A stretch of 64,000 bases of DNA from Streptomyces sp. NBC_00289 (GCF_041435115.1 NZ_CP108046.1:10478001-10542000); one strand, 5' to 3'. Positions 8,400 to 17,267 are shown, counted from the stretch's first letter. Program-made: numbers and translations. The notes: generated by a model not told the origin, from the letters alone.

Positions 8400-10020
8400 C
8401 ACCAACGGAACGCAGATGGTCTTGGCTGGACGGTGCGGGGCGGCGGGGCCAGGGACTGGGTGGGGTGGGCTGCTGAGGTGGCTCGTCGAGTGGGATCCGT
8501 AGGTGGATCTTGACGTGCCGGCCGGTGACTTCGATCTCCTCGATGACTGTGCGGAGGAGGGCTTGTTGCCGGTCGAAGTCGAGGGCGTCGATTCCGGCGC
8601 GGGCCCGACTGGTGAAGTCGGCGATCCTGTCGCGGAGTTGGCCTGTCTGGGCAAGTTCGTGGCGCCGGGCTGCGAGTGCGTCACGTCGCTGGGCCAGGTC
8701 GTGGCGGCGGTGGTCGATCGCGGTGGCGCGTCGTTGCAGGTCGAGGAGGTCGATCAGACCGGCCTGATAGAGATCCGCCAAACGGCTCCGCTCGGCTTGA
8801 GTCGCGGCGATCTTGCGGTCGAGGCCACTCAGTTCCTTCGCCAGCAGTTCATCGCTGGATGCCTTCTGCGCGATTGCGTGCTGGCCAGCGAGGAGGACGT
8901 CGGGACGCAGGAGGACGTCGCGGACCTGGGCGATGACGAAGGCGTCCAGGACGTCGGCGCGGATGTTGCGTTCGGTGCAGCGGCGGTCGCTGCCGCCGGC
9001 TCGGATCGGGTCGTGGTTGCGGCAGTAGTAATAGCGGTGGAAGGCGCCGTTGCGGCCGCGCATCTTGTGACAGTTCGTGCCCACGTGGCAGGAGCCGCAT
9101 TTGACCAGTCCGCGCAGCATCCACTGGCCGGGCTCGGTCCGGCGCGGGCTCCACTTGCTGTTGTTACGGCTCACGCGACCGACCGCGAGGAAGGTCTCTT
9201 CGCTGATGAGGGCGGGCACCGTGATGGCGGTCCAGTCCTCCCGCGGCCTGGGGACCTGGCGGGGACGGCGTTCTGGGCGCGGGTCGGGAACCGTGGTGGT
9301 GCGGTTGAAGTAGACCCGGCCGACGTATGCCTCGTTGTGAAGGAGCCGGGCGATGGTGGAGGATCCCCAGACGCCGTTGCCCTTCTTCGGGGTGGGGATG
9401 CGGTCGGCGGCGAGCCCGTGGATGATCTCGCGCATCGACAGATCGCGCACCGCGTAGTCCTCGAAGATCCGCCGGACCACTGCGGCCTCCGGCTCGAAGA
9501 CCTCCAGGTGAGCGGCCCGTTCACCCTCTCGGGGAAGTCGCCGGTAGCCGTAGGGCGTGCGCCAGGAGATAACCTCGCCGGCGCGAGAGCGGAAGAGTTT
9601 GCCGCGCCGGTAGCGTTCAGCGATCTTGGCCCGTTCGTACTCGGCGATCACGCCCTGGACCTGTGTCAGCAAGATTGCCTGTGGATCGTCTGTGATCGGC
9701 GGGGCGTCGGTGAAGCAGACTTTCACCTGCAGGCGGGCCAGTTCGTCCAGGACGACGACCTGGTAGGCATAGACCCGGGCGAGTCGGTCCGGCGACAGGC
9801 ACCACACCCGCTCGAACAGCCCGGCCTCGGCCGCGTCCCGCAGCGCGTCCAGGCCCGGCCGGTCCAGGTGGGCTCCCGAGCAGCCGTCGTCGGTGAACTC
9901 GGCGACCAGCTCGTCGCCCTCGGCGGCCACCCGTTCGTGCAGCACGGCCAGTTGAGAGCCGATGGTGCCGCGGGCCTGCTGCCCCTCGGTGGACACCCGC
10001 GCATAGAGCGCGGCCTTCAC
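8386..10020 (-). CDS. large serine recombinase
   Basis: The protein has about 544 residues. The resolvase-type catalytic domain comes first, with the nucleophile in LYARVST (Ser10 from the GTG start). A Recombinase domain spans roughly 150-260. A zinc ribbon follows (CGSC, then YYYC and a further Cys, about 310-360), then a Leu/Arg-rich coiled coil (about 390-460), the standard order for large serine recombinases. The GTG at 10020 overlaps the upstream stop as GTGA, suggesting translational coupling; an ATG at 10035 is an alternative. It is presumed to move the element at 8400-11083. The TGA at 8386-8388 lies outside the element in istB, so the last residues (after SSQDHLRSVGG) come from the target. 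Confidence 0.92.
   Translation of the reverse strand: MKAALYARVSTEGQQARGTIGSQLAVLHERVAAEGDELVAEFTDDGCSGAHLDRPGLDALRDAAEAGLFERVWCLSPDRLARVYAYQVVVLDELARLQVKVCFTDAPPITDDPQAILLTQVQGVIAEYERAKIAERYRRGKLFRSRAGEVISWRTPYGYRRLPREGERAAHLEVFEPEAAVVRRIFEDYAVRDLSMREIIHGLAADRIPTPKKGNGVWGSSTIARLLHNEAYVGRVYFNRTTTVPDPRPERRPRQVPRPREDWTAITVPALISEETFLAVGRVSRNNSKWSPRRTEPGQWMLRGLVKCGSCHVGTNCHKMRGRNGAFHRYYYCRNHDPIRAGGSDRRCTERNIRADVLDAFVIAQVRDVLLRPDVLLAGQHAIAQKASSDELLAKELSGLDRKIAATQAERSRLADLYQAGLIDLLDLQRRATAIDHRRHDLAQRRDALAARRHELAQTGQLRDRIADFTSRARAGIDALDFDRQQALLRTVIEEIEVTGRHVKIHLRIPLDEPPQQPTPPSPWPRRPAPSSQDHLRSVGGHPG
8400..8414 (+). repeat. left terminal inverted repeat of the recombinase element
   Basis: CACCAACGGAACGCA is an exact inverted match to the sequence at 11067-11081. 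The recombinase reading frame passes through this repeat and ends only in istB DNA. Confidence 0.75.
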
Positions 10021-10349
10021 CGCACCCACCTCCATGCCTGATCACTCCCGAAGCCGAGACGGTCGGCGGCCTCCAGCAGCACCGCGAACACGGCGGCAAG
10101 CACGTCCATTCGCGGGTCATGGTGCGGTGTCCATGCAGGTCGACGCGCTCCGGACAGTTCGGCCATAAAGTCTGTCTCACCGGCCGGCCAGGAGATGAGT
10201 CCGACCAGTCCGCGGCGGGCGAAGCGGGCCGCAGCCAGCGAGGACGGCATCCTGCTGTGTTCGAGGACGTGACTGCGGAGCAGTTCGTACTCGGCCTGTG
10301 CGTGCTCGCCCGGCAGCGGAAACCAGCCCTGCCCCGACGATGTGGTCAT
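10017..10349 (-). CDS. small HTH-like protein of the recombinase element
   Basis: This 110-residue protein starts at the ATG overlapping the upstream stop (ATGA, 10346-10349) and ends overlapping the recombinase start. Residues 18-50 (QAEYELLRSHVLEH, then SLAAARFARRGLVGLISW) resemble the helix-turn-helix segment of the preceding protein (QVKYEMLRAHVVEG and so on), so the two appear to be paralogues. The tail is helical with no known motif. Its tight coupling suggests a DNA-binding accessory or directionality role in movement of the element. That role is inferred; no function is established from the sequence. Confidence 0.65.
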   Translation of the reverse strand: MTTSSGQGWFPLPGEHAQAEYELLRSHVLEHSRMPSSLAAARFARRGLVGLISWPAGETDFMAELSGARRPAWTPHHDPRMDVLAAVFAVLLEAADRLGFGSDQAWRWVR

Positions 10350-10773
10350 GGCCGCCGGATCCGTTCCACCGTGCGCCGGTGCAACAGCTCGCCGAAGATT
10401 CGTTCCACCTCGTCGGCCAACACTGCACTCGAGAGGCCCGCGGGTGCCGCCTGGATGAAGGCACGATGTCCTCGGTGACCTTGACCGGGCCGTGCCGTCC
10501 GGGCCGCCCGTCCAGCAGACCCGTCATGCCTGCTTGTGTGAAGGACGCCTTTACCAGGTAGAACGCCGAACGTGAATAGCCGTGAGCCGCCGCTGTGGCG
10601 CTCACGCTCCGGCCCTCGACCACGTGCGCCCGGAGCATCTCGTACTTGACCTGGACCTTGTCGTGGGCCAGGAAGAAGCCGCCCTCTGCGAACAGCGGCG
10701 AGGTGACCATCTCCGGGTTCGGGTGCAGCAGTCCGGAGGTTTCCAGGACCTTCACTCTCGTCGGTTCGCTCAT
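10346..10773 (-). pseudogene. HTH protein of the recombinase element, frameshifted
   Basis: The gene opens at 10773 with a protein whose residues 40-85 form a homeodomain-like helix-turn-helix (EMLRAHVVEG, SVSATAAAHGYSRSAFY). This type is commonly found beside serine recombinases in Streptomyces. After VKVTEDIV the frame breaks near 10463. The expected continuation, FIQAAPAGLSSAVLADEVER, is in another frame and ends at the TGA that overlaps the next start. One missing base (GTG followed directly by CCTTC) explains the break. Without repair the ribosome would read out of frame across the next gene. The first gene of the cassette is therefore probably inactive. Confidence 0.7.
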
Positions 10774-11066
10774 CGGCCCCGCCTCCTACTTCGGAAGGTA
10801 AGGCGGCCGCGAGTCCGTGTCGACCGTTTCCCGCCGCACTCTTTGAACGCGCCGGAACTACCAACAGCGCACGCCCTGTTGACGGCTCCTCGCACCGAAT
10901 ACCGAGGTCATGAAGCGGTGCTTCTCGCTGAACACGGCGGCAACGGTCACTGCACATCTGGGACCCTCTCCACGATGGGTCGTCGAAGACGTCGACGGTG
11001 CTCAGGACGCGAGTACAGCCCCTCCACCGACTCCTCGGATGCCAGCGTGACCGTCAAGTACAGCTT

Positions 11067-11081
11067 TGCGTTCCGTTGGTG
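11067..11081 (-). repeat. right terminal inverted repeat of the recombinase element
   Basis: TGCGTTCCGTTGGTG is the exact reverse complement of the left repeat. The adjoining bases 11084 onward resume the istB coding sequence on the minus strand. Confidence 0.75.
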
Positions 11082-11083
11082 AC

Positions 11084-11757
11084 GACGACGTGGGCGTGGT
11101 GGAGGAGCCGGTCGACGGTCGCGGTGGCGAGGGTCTTGGGCATGATCTCTTCGAAACCAGCCGGGTGGAGGTTGCTGGAGACCGCGAGAGAGCGTTTTTC
11201 GTAGGCGGCATCCACCAGGCGGTAGAAGCCCTCGGCGGCGTCCGGCGCGATGGGCAGGAGTCCGATGTCGTCAACGATGACGAGGTCTGCCCGCATGATC
11301 CTGGACATGGCCTTGGCCATGGAGTCGTCCGCGCGGTGGCGTCGCACCAGTGTGCCGAGGTCTTCGATGGTGAACCAGCAGGTGGTCATCCCGGCCTCGA
11401 TGGCCGCGTGGCCGAGTGCTTCGCACCAGTGGCTCTTGCCCGTGCCGGAGGGTCCCACGATGCAGAGGTTCTCTTGCCGTGAGATCCATTCCAGGGTGCG
11501 CAAGGCGGTCTGGGTTGCGGTGGGGATGGAGGACTTCGTCTCGTCCCACACCTGGAAGGTCTTCCCGGCTGGGAAGCCTGCCTTTTTGCGCCGGTTGACC
11601 AGCATCGCGGCGTCCCGGCCGGCGGCCTCTTCCGCCAGCAGGACGCGGACGAGTTCGGCGGGGTCCCAGCGCTGGGCGCGTGCGGTGGGGATGAGGTCGC
11701 TCAGCTGCCGTCTCACGTGCGGGAGCCGAAGCCGTCGGGTGAGCTCGATCGCCTCGT
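11084..11757 (-). pseudogene. istB: istB, 5' and central part (split gene)
   Basis: The minus strand encodes an IstB-type AAA+ ATPase, the target-selection helper of IS21 transposition. Codons begin at the IS junction with NEAIELTRRLRLPHVRRQL. Walker A is GPSGTGKSH and Walker B is LVIVDDIGLLP. The coding region stops matching at HHAHVV, exactly where the recombinase element starts, and resumes at 8399. The start codon was lost when an IS701-type element entered at 11757-11761. No istA from this copy is present. The gene is therefore broken twice by different elements. Confidence 0.85.
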
Positions 11758-11858
11758 TACCGGTAGTTCGTTAAATCCGGCCGGTGGTGGGGATTGACGA
11801 CGGGTTGGGTTGGTCGTAGGCCGGTGGTAGGAGTCAACTGCCTTGCTGGGGGCTGAAG

Positions 11859-13290
11859 ATGACTGCTCGCCGTCCGTGTCCGCCCGCGCCGGGTCCGTTG
11901 GAGGAGTACGCGGCCCGGTTCGACGACCTCTTCTTCAGCCTGGCCCAGCGGCGGGGGTTTCGCGAATACCTGACCGGGCTGCTGGCACCGAGAGAGCGGA
12001 ACAAGACGATCACCTGCCTGGCAGGGGCGGAACCGGTGGCAGGTGCAGGAATGCCAGGGGTGCAGCGGCTGCAGTTCTTCCTGTCCGAGTCGCCCTGGGA
12101 GGCCGAGCAGATCAACGACCGGCGGCTTGAGCTGCTGCACGAGGAGCCGGCGACCGCTCCGCACGACGGCGGGGTCATCGTGATCGACGATTCCGGAGAC
12201 CGCAAGGACGGCACCGCGACCGCGCACGTGGGCCGGCAGTGGCTGGGCCGGCTGGGCAAGACGGACAACGGCGTCGTCACGGTGACCACGGTGTGGACCG
12301 ACGGCCGCGTGTACTACCCGCTGCACGCGACTCCCTACACCCCCGCCCATCACTTCGCCCGCGGCCGGGCTGATCTGGCCTTCCGTACGAAACCGCAGCT
12401 GGCCGCCGCTCTCGCGGCCCGCGGGAAGGATGCGGGCTTCGGCTGCCGGGCCGTGGTCGCCGACTGCGCCTACTCCGTCAGCGACGACTGGTATCTCGCG
12501 CTGCGCGAGGCCGGCCTGGCCTACGTGGTCGCGCTCAAGCCGCACCGCGGCACCTGGGCTCCGGCCGACCAGCCGCACACCCCCATCGAGGCCGCGCACG
12601 CCCTGACCTGGAAGGGTGCCAGACGCCCTGGCGACTGGACGGCCGTGGAGCGTCACTTCCGCGACGGGCACACCGAGACCTGGTGGGCCGCCGATGCCCG
12701 CCTGGGCGGCTACGGTCCCGACTCGCCCTGCCGACTGGTCGTGGCCACCACCGACCCAGCCCGGCTGCCGGAGAAGGCCACCTGGTACCTGGCCACCAAC
12801 CTGCCCCACCCCGACGCACCCCACGCCGCCACCAGCCCGCATCCGCCGGCCGACCTCGCCGAGATCGTCCGCCTCTACGGCCTGCGGCCATGGATCGAGC
12901 AGAGCTACAAACAGATCAAGGACGAACTCGGCTGGGCCGACTTCCAGGTCCGCTCCGATCGCGCCATCCGCCGCCACCAGACCCTGGTCAACTGTGCCTT
13001 CTCCTTCTGCTGGGACCAGTGGTTCAACCCACCCGGACCCCTGGATGACACCGCCCCGGACCCGTGCCCCGACGAGGGGCCAGAGAGGGGGACCAACCGA
13101 ACCCCACCCACCCCAACTGCCCTGCTGGCCCAAGGCATTACGTTCGGTCCGCGCCTGGCTCACCCCCGCCACCACCCCGAACCGATGGTGGCGATCCTGG
13201 ACGGACAGAGACCCACCCCCCGACCTCCAGGCCCTGATCGACGCGGTCACCACCGGACACGGCCTTGATCTCTACCTCCGGATTTACTGA
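11859..13290 (+). CDS. IS701-type DDE transposase with a C-terminal frameshift
   Basis: The catalytic residues are visible: VIVIDDSGDRKDG (D, near residue 110), VVADCAYS (D, near 200) and WIEQSYKQIKDELGW (E, near 345). The frame that starts at 11859 runs to 13268. After GTNRTPPTPT its tail is nonsense-like. The expected family tail, QLPCWPKALRSVRAWL and so on to HGLDLYLRI, lies in another frame and ends at 13290. The same break is present in copy 2, so it predates the duplication or is a programmed shift. The final TGA is supplied by IS630, inserted three bases earlier. Whether this copy is active is unclear. Confidence 0.8.
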
Positions 13291-13300
13291 CTTCGGCGCA

Positions 13301-13924
13301 TCAGGGTGACGCTGGGTCGTCGAAGGTCAGGCCGGTGCCTGCTATGAAGCCGTCAAGAGTGTCGGGCCGGTACTGGAGGCGTTTGAGCCGGTTGCGTACG
13401 AGGACTTCGAGCCGGTCGAGGGCGACGACGGCGAGGTTGGCCAGGCTGCGCTTGACATGTGCCCATACCCACTCGACGGGGTTGAGGTCGGGCGAGTAGG
13501 CGGGCAGCAGGAATACCGTCAGCCATTCACGCTCGGCGATCAACTCACGTATGGCGTGGGAGACGTGGGTGTTCAGCCGGTCCCAGACCAGCACGATCGG
13601 GGCCTTGACGAGGTGGTGGACTCCGTCGATCAGCGCGATGAAGTCCCGTTCGCCTATGCTGCGGCGTTTGCCTTTGCCCGCGGGATGGGTGCGCAGGCGG
13701 TGACACAGCCGGGTGCGGGAGCCGGGCCGCATCGCGATGAGTCCGGCCACCGACAGGCGGCCCGAGCGTCGCCCGCTCACCGTGACCTGCGGGGTGCGGC
13801 CGCGCCGGCCCCAGGTGCGTCCTTTGGGCGGTCGTCGCGTGAAGCCCGCCTCGTCCTCGAAGCAGACGTAGCCCCCGCACGCCGCCCGGGCTCTTTTACC
13901 TCGGCCCAGGTCGCCTCCTTCCAC
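13301..13924 (-). CDS. IS630 transposase, second frame (DDE part)
   Basis: This frame carries the catalytic half: VCFEDEAGF (first D), VLVWDRLNTHVS (second D) and YSPDLNPVEWVWAHVK (E). It has no credible start of its own and is probably made by -1 frameshifting from the upstream frame near 13891-13900. The segment is uninterrupted to the stop at 13301, just inside the terminal repeat. With intact ends, this is one of the few potentially active IS copies in the window. Confidence 0.85.
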   Translation of the reverse strand: MEGGDLGRGKRARAACGGYVCFEDEAGFTRRPPKGRTWGRRGRTPQVTVSGRRSGRLSVAGLIAMRPGSRTRLCHRLRTHPAGKGKRRSIGERDFIALIDGVHHLVKAPIVLVWDRLNTHVSHAIRELIAEREWLTVFLLPAYSPDLNPVEWVWAHVKRSLANLAVVALDRLEVLVRNRLKRLQYRPDTLDGFIAGTGLTFDDPASP

Positions 13925-14379
13925 ACGGTCACGGCCTGCTCATCGCGCTCGGCCACCCGCCGCGCGGGTACTTGAGGACTGAAGCCGAGCCGGTGCATCA
14001 GCCTCGTGGCACCCGAGACGCTGTAGGAGACGTGGAACTTCCTGCCGATCAGCGTGGCCACCCGGGCAGCCGTCCACACCTGGTCCTCCACCCAGCCATG
14101 CGCGGCAGGCCCCTCATCGAGGTACGCAGCCAGCTTTTCCAGACAGCCCGGGGACAGACGGCATCGCGATCCACTCGAGCCACGAGAGACCAGAGCCTGC
14201 ACGCCACCGTCCCGCCACATCTGCTGCCACTGGTAGGCCGACTTCGGGCTCACCCTCAGGCGCCGTGCGACTTCCGGCGGCTTGATGTCCTGCTCGAACA
14301 GCTCCGCCGCCTGCATCCGTACCGTCTCCCGGCGCTGACGTCCCACAGGGGTCAGGCCGCCCCCATCCGCATACCTCAT
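13777..14379 (-). CDS. IS630 transposase, first frame (HTH part)
   Basis: This frame supplies the N-terminal helix-turn-helix half of the transposase: VARRLRVSPKSAYQWQQMW is the DNA-binding helix pair, followed by a winged segment ending in WKEATWAEVK. After about 13892 its reading becomes Arg-rich and non-homologous. On the minus strand the sequence GGTAAAAGAG at 13891-13900 offers an A-AAA-G slip site for a -1 shift into the second frame, as known for many IS630 elements. The fused product would be the active transposase. Confidence 0.82.
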   Translation of the reverse strand: MRYADGGGLTPVGRQRRETVRMQAAELFEQDIKPPEVARRLRVSPKSAYQWQQMWRDGGVQALVSRGSSGSRCRLSPGCLEKLAAYLDEGPAAHGWVEDQVWTAARVATLIGRKFHVSYSVSGATRLMHRLGFSPQVPARRVAERDEQAVTVWKEATWAEVKEPGRRAGATSASRTRRASRDDRPKDAPGAGAAAPRRSR

Positions 14380-14470
14380 ACACCACGGAATACAGACAAC
14401 ACTCCAGGCCCATCAGGGACGTCGAAGAAGATCACCCTAACGAGCCGAAGTCAGTAACGAACTACCGTTA

Positions 14471-15170
14471 CCGGTAGTTCGTTAAATCCGGAGGTAGAGA
14501 TCAAGGCCGTGTCCGGTGGTGACCGCGTCGATCAGGGCCTGGAGGTCGGGGGGTGGGTCTCTGTCCGTCCAGGATCGCCACCATCGGTTCAGGGTGGTGG
14601 CGGGGGTGAGCCAGGCGCGGACCGAACGTAATGCCTTGGGCCAGCAGGGCAGTTGGGGTGGGTGGGGTTCGGTTGGTCCCCCTCTCTGGCCCCTCGTCGG
14701 GGCACGGGTCCGGGGCGGTGTCATCCAGGGGTCCGGGTGGGTTGAACCACTGGTCCCAGCAGAAGGAGAAGGCACAGTTGACCAGGGTCTGGTGGCGGCG
14801 GATGGCGCGATCGGAGCGGACCTGGAAGTCGGCCCAGCCGAGTTCGTCCTTGATCTGTTTGTAGCTCTGCTCGATCCATGGCCGCAGGCCGTAGAGGCGG
14901 ACGATCTCGGCGAGGTCGGCCGGCGGATGCGGGCTGGTGGCGGCGTGGGGTGCGTCGGGGTGGGGCAGGTTGGTGGCCAGGTACCAGGTGGCCTTCTCCG
15001 GCAGCCGGGCTGGGTCGGTGGTGGCCACGACCAGTCGGCAGGGCGAGTCGGGACCGTAGCCGCCCAGTCGGGCATCGGCGGCCCACCAGGTCTCGGTGTG
15101 CCCGTCGCGGAAGTGACGCTCCACGGCCGTCCAGTCGCCAGGGCGTCTGGCACCCTTCCAGGTCAGGGCG
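14471..15170 (-). pseudogene. IS701-type element, copy 2, 3' half only
   Basis: This is an inverted, near-identical copy of 12598-13286, running from the terminal repeat at 14471 to a break at 15170. It encodes only the C-terminal half of the transposase (from WKGARRPGDW), including the catalytic E in WIEQSYKQIKDELGW. It carries the same C-terminal frame break as copy 1, with only a few base differences. At 15170 it is fused to an IS256 fragment. The right ends of copies 1 and 2 face each other across TTA. Confidence 0.82.
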
Positions 15171-15823
15171 CGGTTCCCGGACAGCGTGGCGCAACGGGCA
15201 CCGGGACAAGACCCTGACCACGCCGGCCGGCGATCTGGACCTGGAGATTCCCAAGCTCCGCACCGGCAGCTTCTTCCCCAGCCTGCTGGAACGCCGACGG
15301 CGCATCGACCAGGCCCTCTATGCCGTGATCATGGAAGCATATGTCCATGGGGTCTCCACCCGCTCGGTCGATGACCTGGTCAAGGCCCTGGGCGGGGACA
15401 GTGGCATATCGAAGAGCGAGGTCTCCCGCATCTGCGGCGAGCTCGACGAGCCGCTGACCGCGTTCCGCACCCGCCCTCTGGACCACACCCGGTTCCCCTA
15501 CCTCTACCTGGACGCGACGTACTGCAAGGTGCGGGTGAACCATCAGATCGTCTCGCAGGCTGTGGTCATCGCCACCGGCATCACTGAAGACGGCGGCCGC
15601 GAAGTCCTCGGGACCGCCGTGGGGGACAGCGAGACCGAAGCGTTCTGGAGTGAGTTCCTGCGCTCGCTCCGTGCCCGCGGCCTGGGCGGCGTCCGCCTGG
15701 TCATCGCGGACCACCACAGCGGACTGATCGCGGCGATCCGCAAGGTGATGCTGGGCTCCTCGTATCAGCGGTGCCGCGTTCACTTCCTGCGCAATTGCTT
15801 CGCGCACATACCCAAAGGCGCTG
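15171..15823 (+). pseudogene. IS256-type transposase, internal fragment (copy A)
   Basis: This 653-base segment is almost identical to 22433-23085. It encodes the middle of an IS256 transposase, with the first catalytic D in YLDATYCKVR and the second in VIADHHSGL, ending at CFAHIPKGA. Both the N-terminus and the C-terminal catalytic Glu are missing. It is fused upstream to antisense IS701 sequence and downstream to an IS630 gene. This produces one long open frame (14878-16350) that is a chimera, not a gene. Confidence 0.85.
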
Positions 15824-16510
15824 TCAGGCGGGCTCTGATCATCATGGCGTCGGCGTCGGGTACCCCGGTCACGGCGATCGCCCGGTTGGTGGCTGCTCAC
15901 GAGGACACCGTCCGCGACGTGATTCACGCCTTCAACAAGAAGGGCCTGGCTGCGCTGGACCCTCGGTGGGCGGGAGGCTGTCCCCGCCTGATCAATGATG
16001 AGGAACGCAAGTTCATCATTGCGACGGCCAAGACCCGCCCCGCAACGCTGGGACGTCCGTTCACGCACTGGAGTCTGCGCAAGCTCGCCGACCACCTGGC
16101 CCGCAACCGGGTCCGGACGGTCAGGATCGGCCGGGAGCGGCTGCGGCAGATCCTGCGCGAGCACGGGATCTCCTTCCAGCGCACGCGGACCTGGAAGGAG
16201 TCCAAAAGACCCCGACAAGGAAGCCAAGCTCGACCGTATCGAGCACGTGACCAGGCATTTCCCGGATCGGTGCTTCGCCTTCGACCAGTTCGGCCCGCTG
16301 TCGATCCGCCCTTGCCACGGCTCCGCCTGGGCTCCGGAGAAGAGACCTGAGCGATTGCCGGCCACCTACCACCGCACGCACGGCATCCGCTACTTCCACG
16401 GCTGCTTACTCCATCGGTGACGACCAGCTCTGGGGTGTGACCCGCCGCCGCAAAGGCGGCGACCACAGCCTGGCGGCCCTGAAGTCGATCCGGGCCGCCC
16501 GGCCCGACGG
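15824..16510 (+). pseudogene. IS630-type transposase fragment C, frameshifted
   Basis: From the fusion point the frame encodes an IS630 HTH region (VTAIARLVAAHEDTVRDVI), then PRLINDEERKFI and FTHWSLRKLADHLAR. After TWKESK at about 16205 the frame shifts to DPDKEAKLDRIEHVTRHF and CFAFDQFGPL (first catalytic D). A second shift near 16405 leads to YSIGDDQLWGVTRRRKGG. It ends at RAARPDGAP, short of the other catalytic residues, where IS3 DNA begins. The fragment is clearly dead. Confidence 0.75.
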
Positions 16511-16511
16511 C

Positions 16512-17267
16512 GCCCCAGAAGCAGCAGGAACCGGCTCCCGATGCAGAATTGACGGTGAACGAGCGGGTACGCCTGAAGGAACTCGAACGGCGGAACCGTG
16601 AGCTGGAGATGGAAAACTCCTTCCTGAAAAAATGCGCGGCGTACTTCGCGAAGGATCCCCGGTAGCAAGCAAGTACAGTTCATCGATGAGATGCGGCTCG
16701 ACACTGCGGAGTGCGCATATAGCGTCGAGTTCATGTGCGGCAGACTCGGCGTCTCCAGATCCGGCTACTACGACTGGCGATCCCGCCCGGAATCCGCGAC
16801 GGCACAGCGGCGCGAGGAACTGAAACTGCTCATCAAGAAAGCCTTCGACATTTCCGACAGCACCTACGGCCACCGTCGCATCCAAGCCCAGCTGCACCGC
16901 TGGGGCATCAGCGTCGGCCTGGAACTGGTCCGCCGCCTGATGCGCGAGCTGGGACTTGAGTCCTGCCAGCCACAGCCGAAGAGGTTCAACCTCACCAAGG
17001 CCGCGGCCGGCCAGGTGCCGGACCTCGTCGGCCGCAACTTCACCGCGGACGCGCCCGGCGAAAAGCTCGTCGGTGACATTACTTATATCGGGACCGGGGA
17101 AGGCTGGCTGTACCTCGCGACGGTAATCGACTGCTGCACGAAGGAAGTCATCGGTTACGCGATGGACGACCACTACCAAACCCCACTGATATCCAGGGCG
17201 ATCCGTAACGCGGCACGGAACAGGAACCTCTCGGCCGACGCGATATTTCACTCGGATCGCGGAAGTA
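16512..17267 (+). pseudogene. IS3-type element fragment (orfA end and orfB start)
   Basis: The end of OrfA is visible, with the leucine-rich VRLKELERRNRELEMENSFL ending at the TAG at 16663-16665. OrfB follows in a -1 frame across an AAAAAA run at 16626-16631. OrfB shows FIDEMRLDTAECAYSVEFMC, a HTH_21 segment (KAFDISDSTYGHRRIQAQL) and the first two rve catalytic residues (LVGDITYIG and FHSDRGSN). It is cut at GSN, where IS30 begins, so the third catalytic residue is gone. The first part of OrfA is also missing. Confidence 0.8.

Larger units (their letters stand above)
8400..11083 (-). mobile_element. serine-recombinase mobile element inserted in istB
   Basis: A 2684-base insertion in istB is bounded by perfect 15-bp inverted repeats, CACCAACGGAACGCA at 8400-8414 and its complement at 11067-11081. 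It carries three same-strand genes: a frameshifted HTH gene, a small HTH-like gene and a large serine recombinase, linked by ATGA and GTGA overlaps. Deleting 8400-11083 restores an in-frame istB. No target duplication longer than a couple of bases is visible. Large serine recombinases normally leave attL and attR sites rather than inverted repeats, so the architecture is unusual. The boundaries may be off by one to three bases. Confidence 0.75.
13287..14454 (-). mobile_element. IS630-type element A, complete, in a TA target
   Basis: The terminal repeats CTGACTTCGGC (13287-13297) and GCCGAAGTCAG (14444-14454) are perfect. A TA dinucleotide flanks both sides (13285-13286 and 14455-14456), the classic IS630/Tc1-mariner target duplication. 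The target was the right end of IS701 copy 1. The element encodes two overlapping reading frames joined by a likely -1 frameshift. Confidence 0.9.
11761..14467 (+). mobile_element. IS701-type element, copy 1, interrupted by IS630
   Basis: The ends are CGGTAGTTCGTTAAATCCGG at 11761-11780 and its complement, split by IS630, as CCGGATTTA at about 13278-13286 and ACGAACTACCG at 14457-14467. GTTAC is present on the outer side of both ends (11756-11760 and 14467-14471), read as a 4-5 base target duplication. Removing IS630 and one TA rebuilds the right end. Its insertion removed the start of istB. Confidence 0.72.

Noticed and set aside
8503..10041. 512-codon plus-strand frame
   Set aside because: It is the complement of the serine recombinase; the real gene has the catalytic Ser, zinc ribbon and coiled coil on the minus strand.
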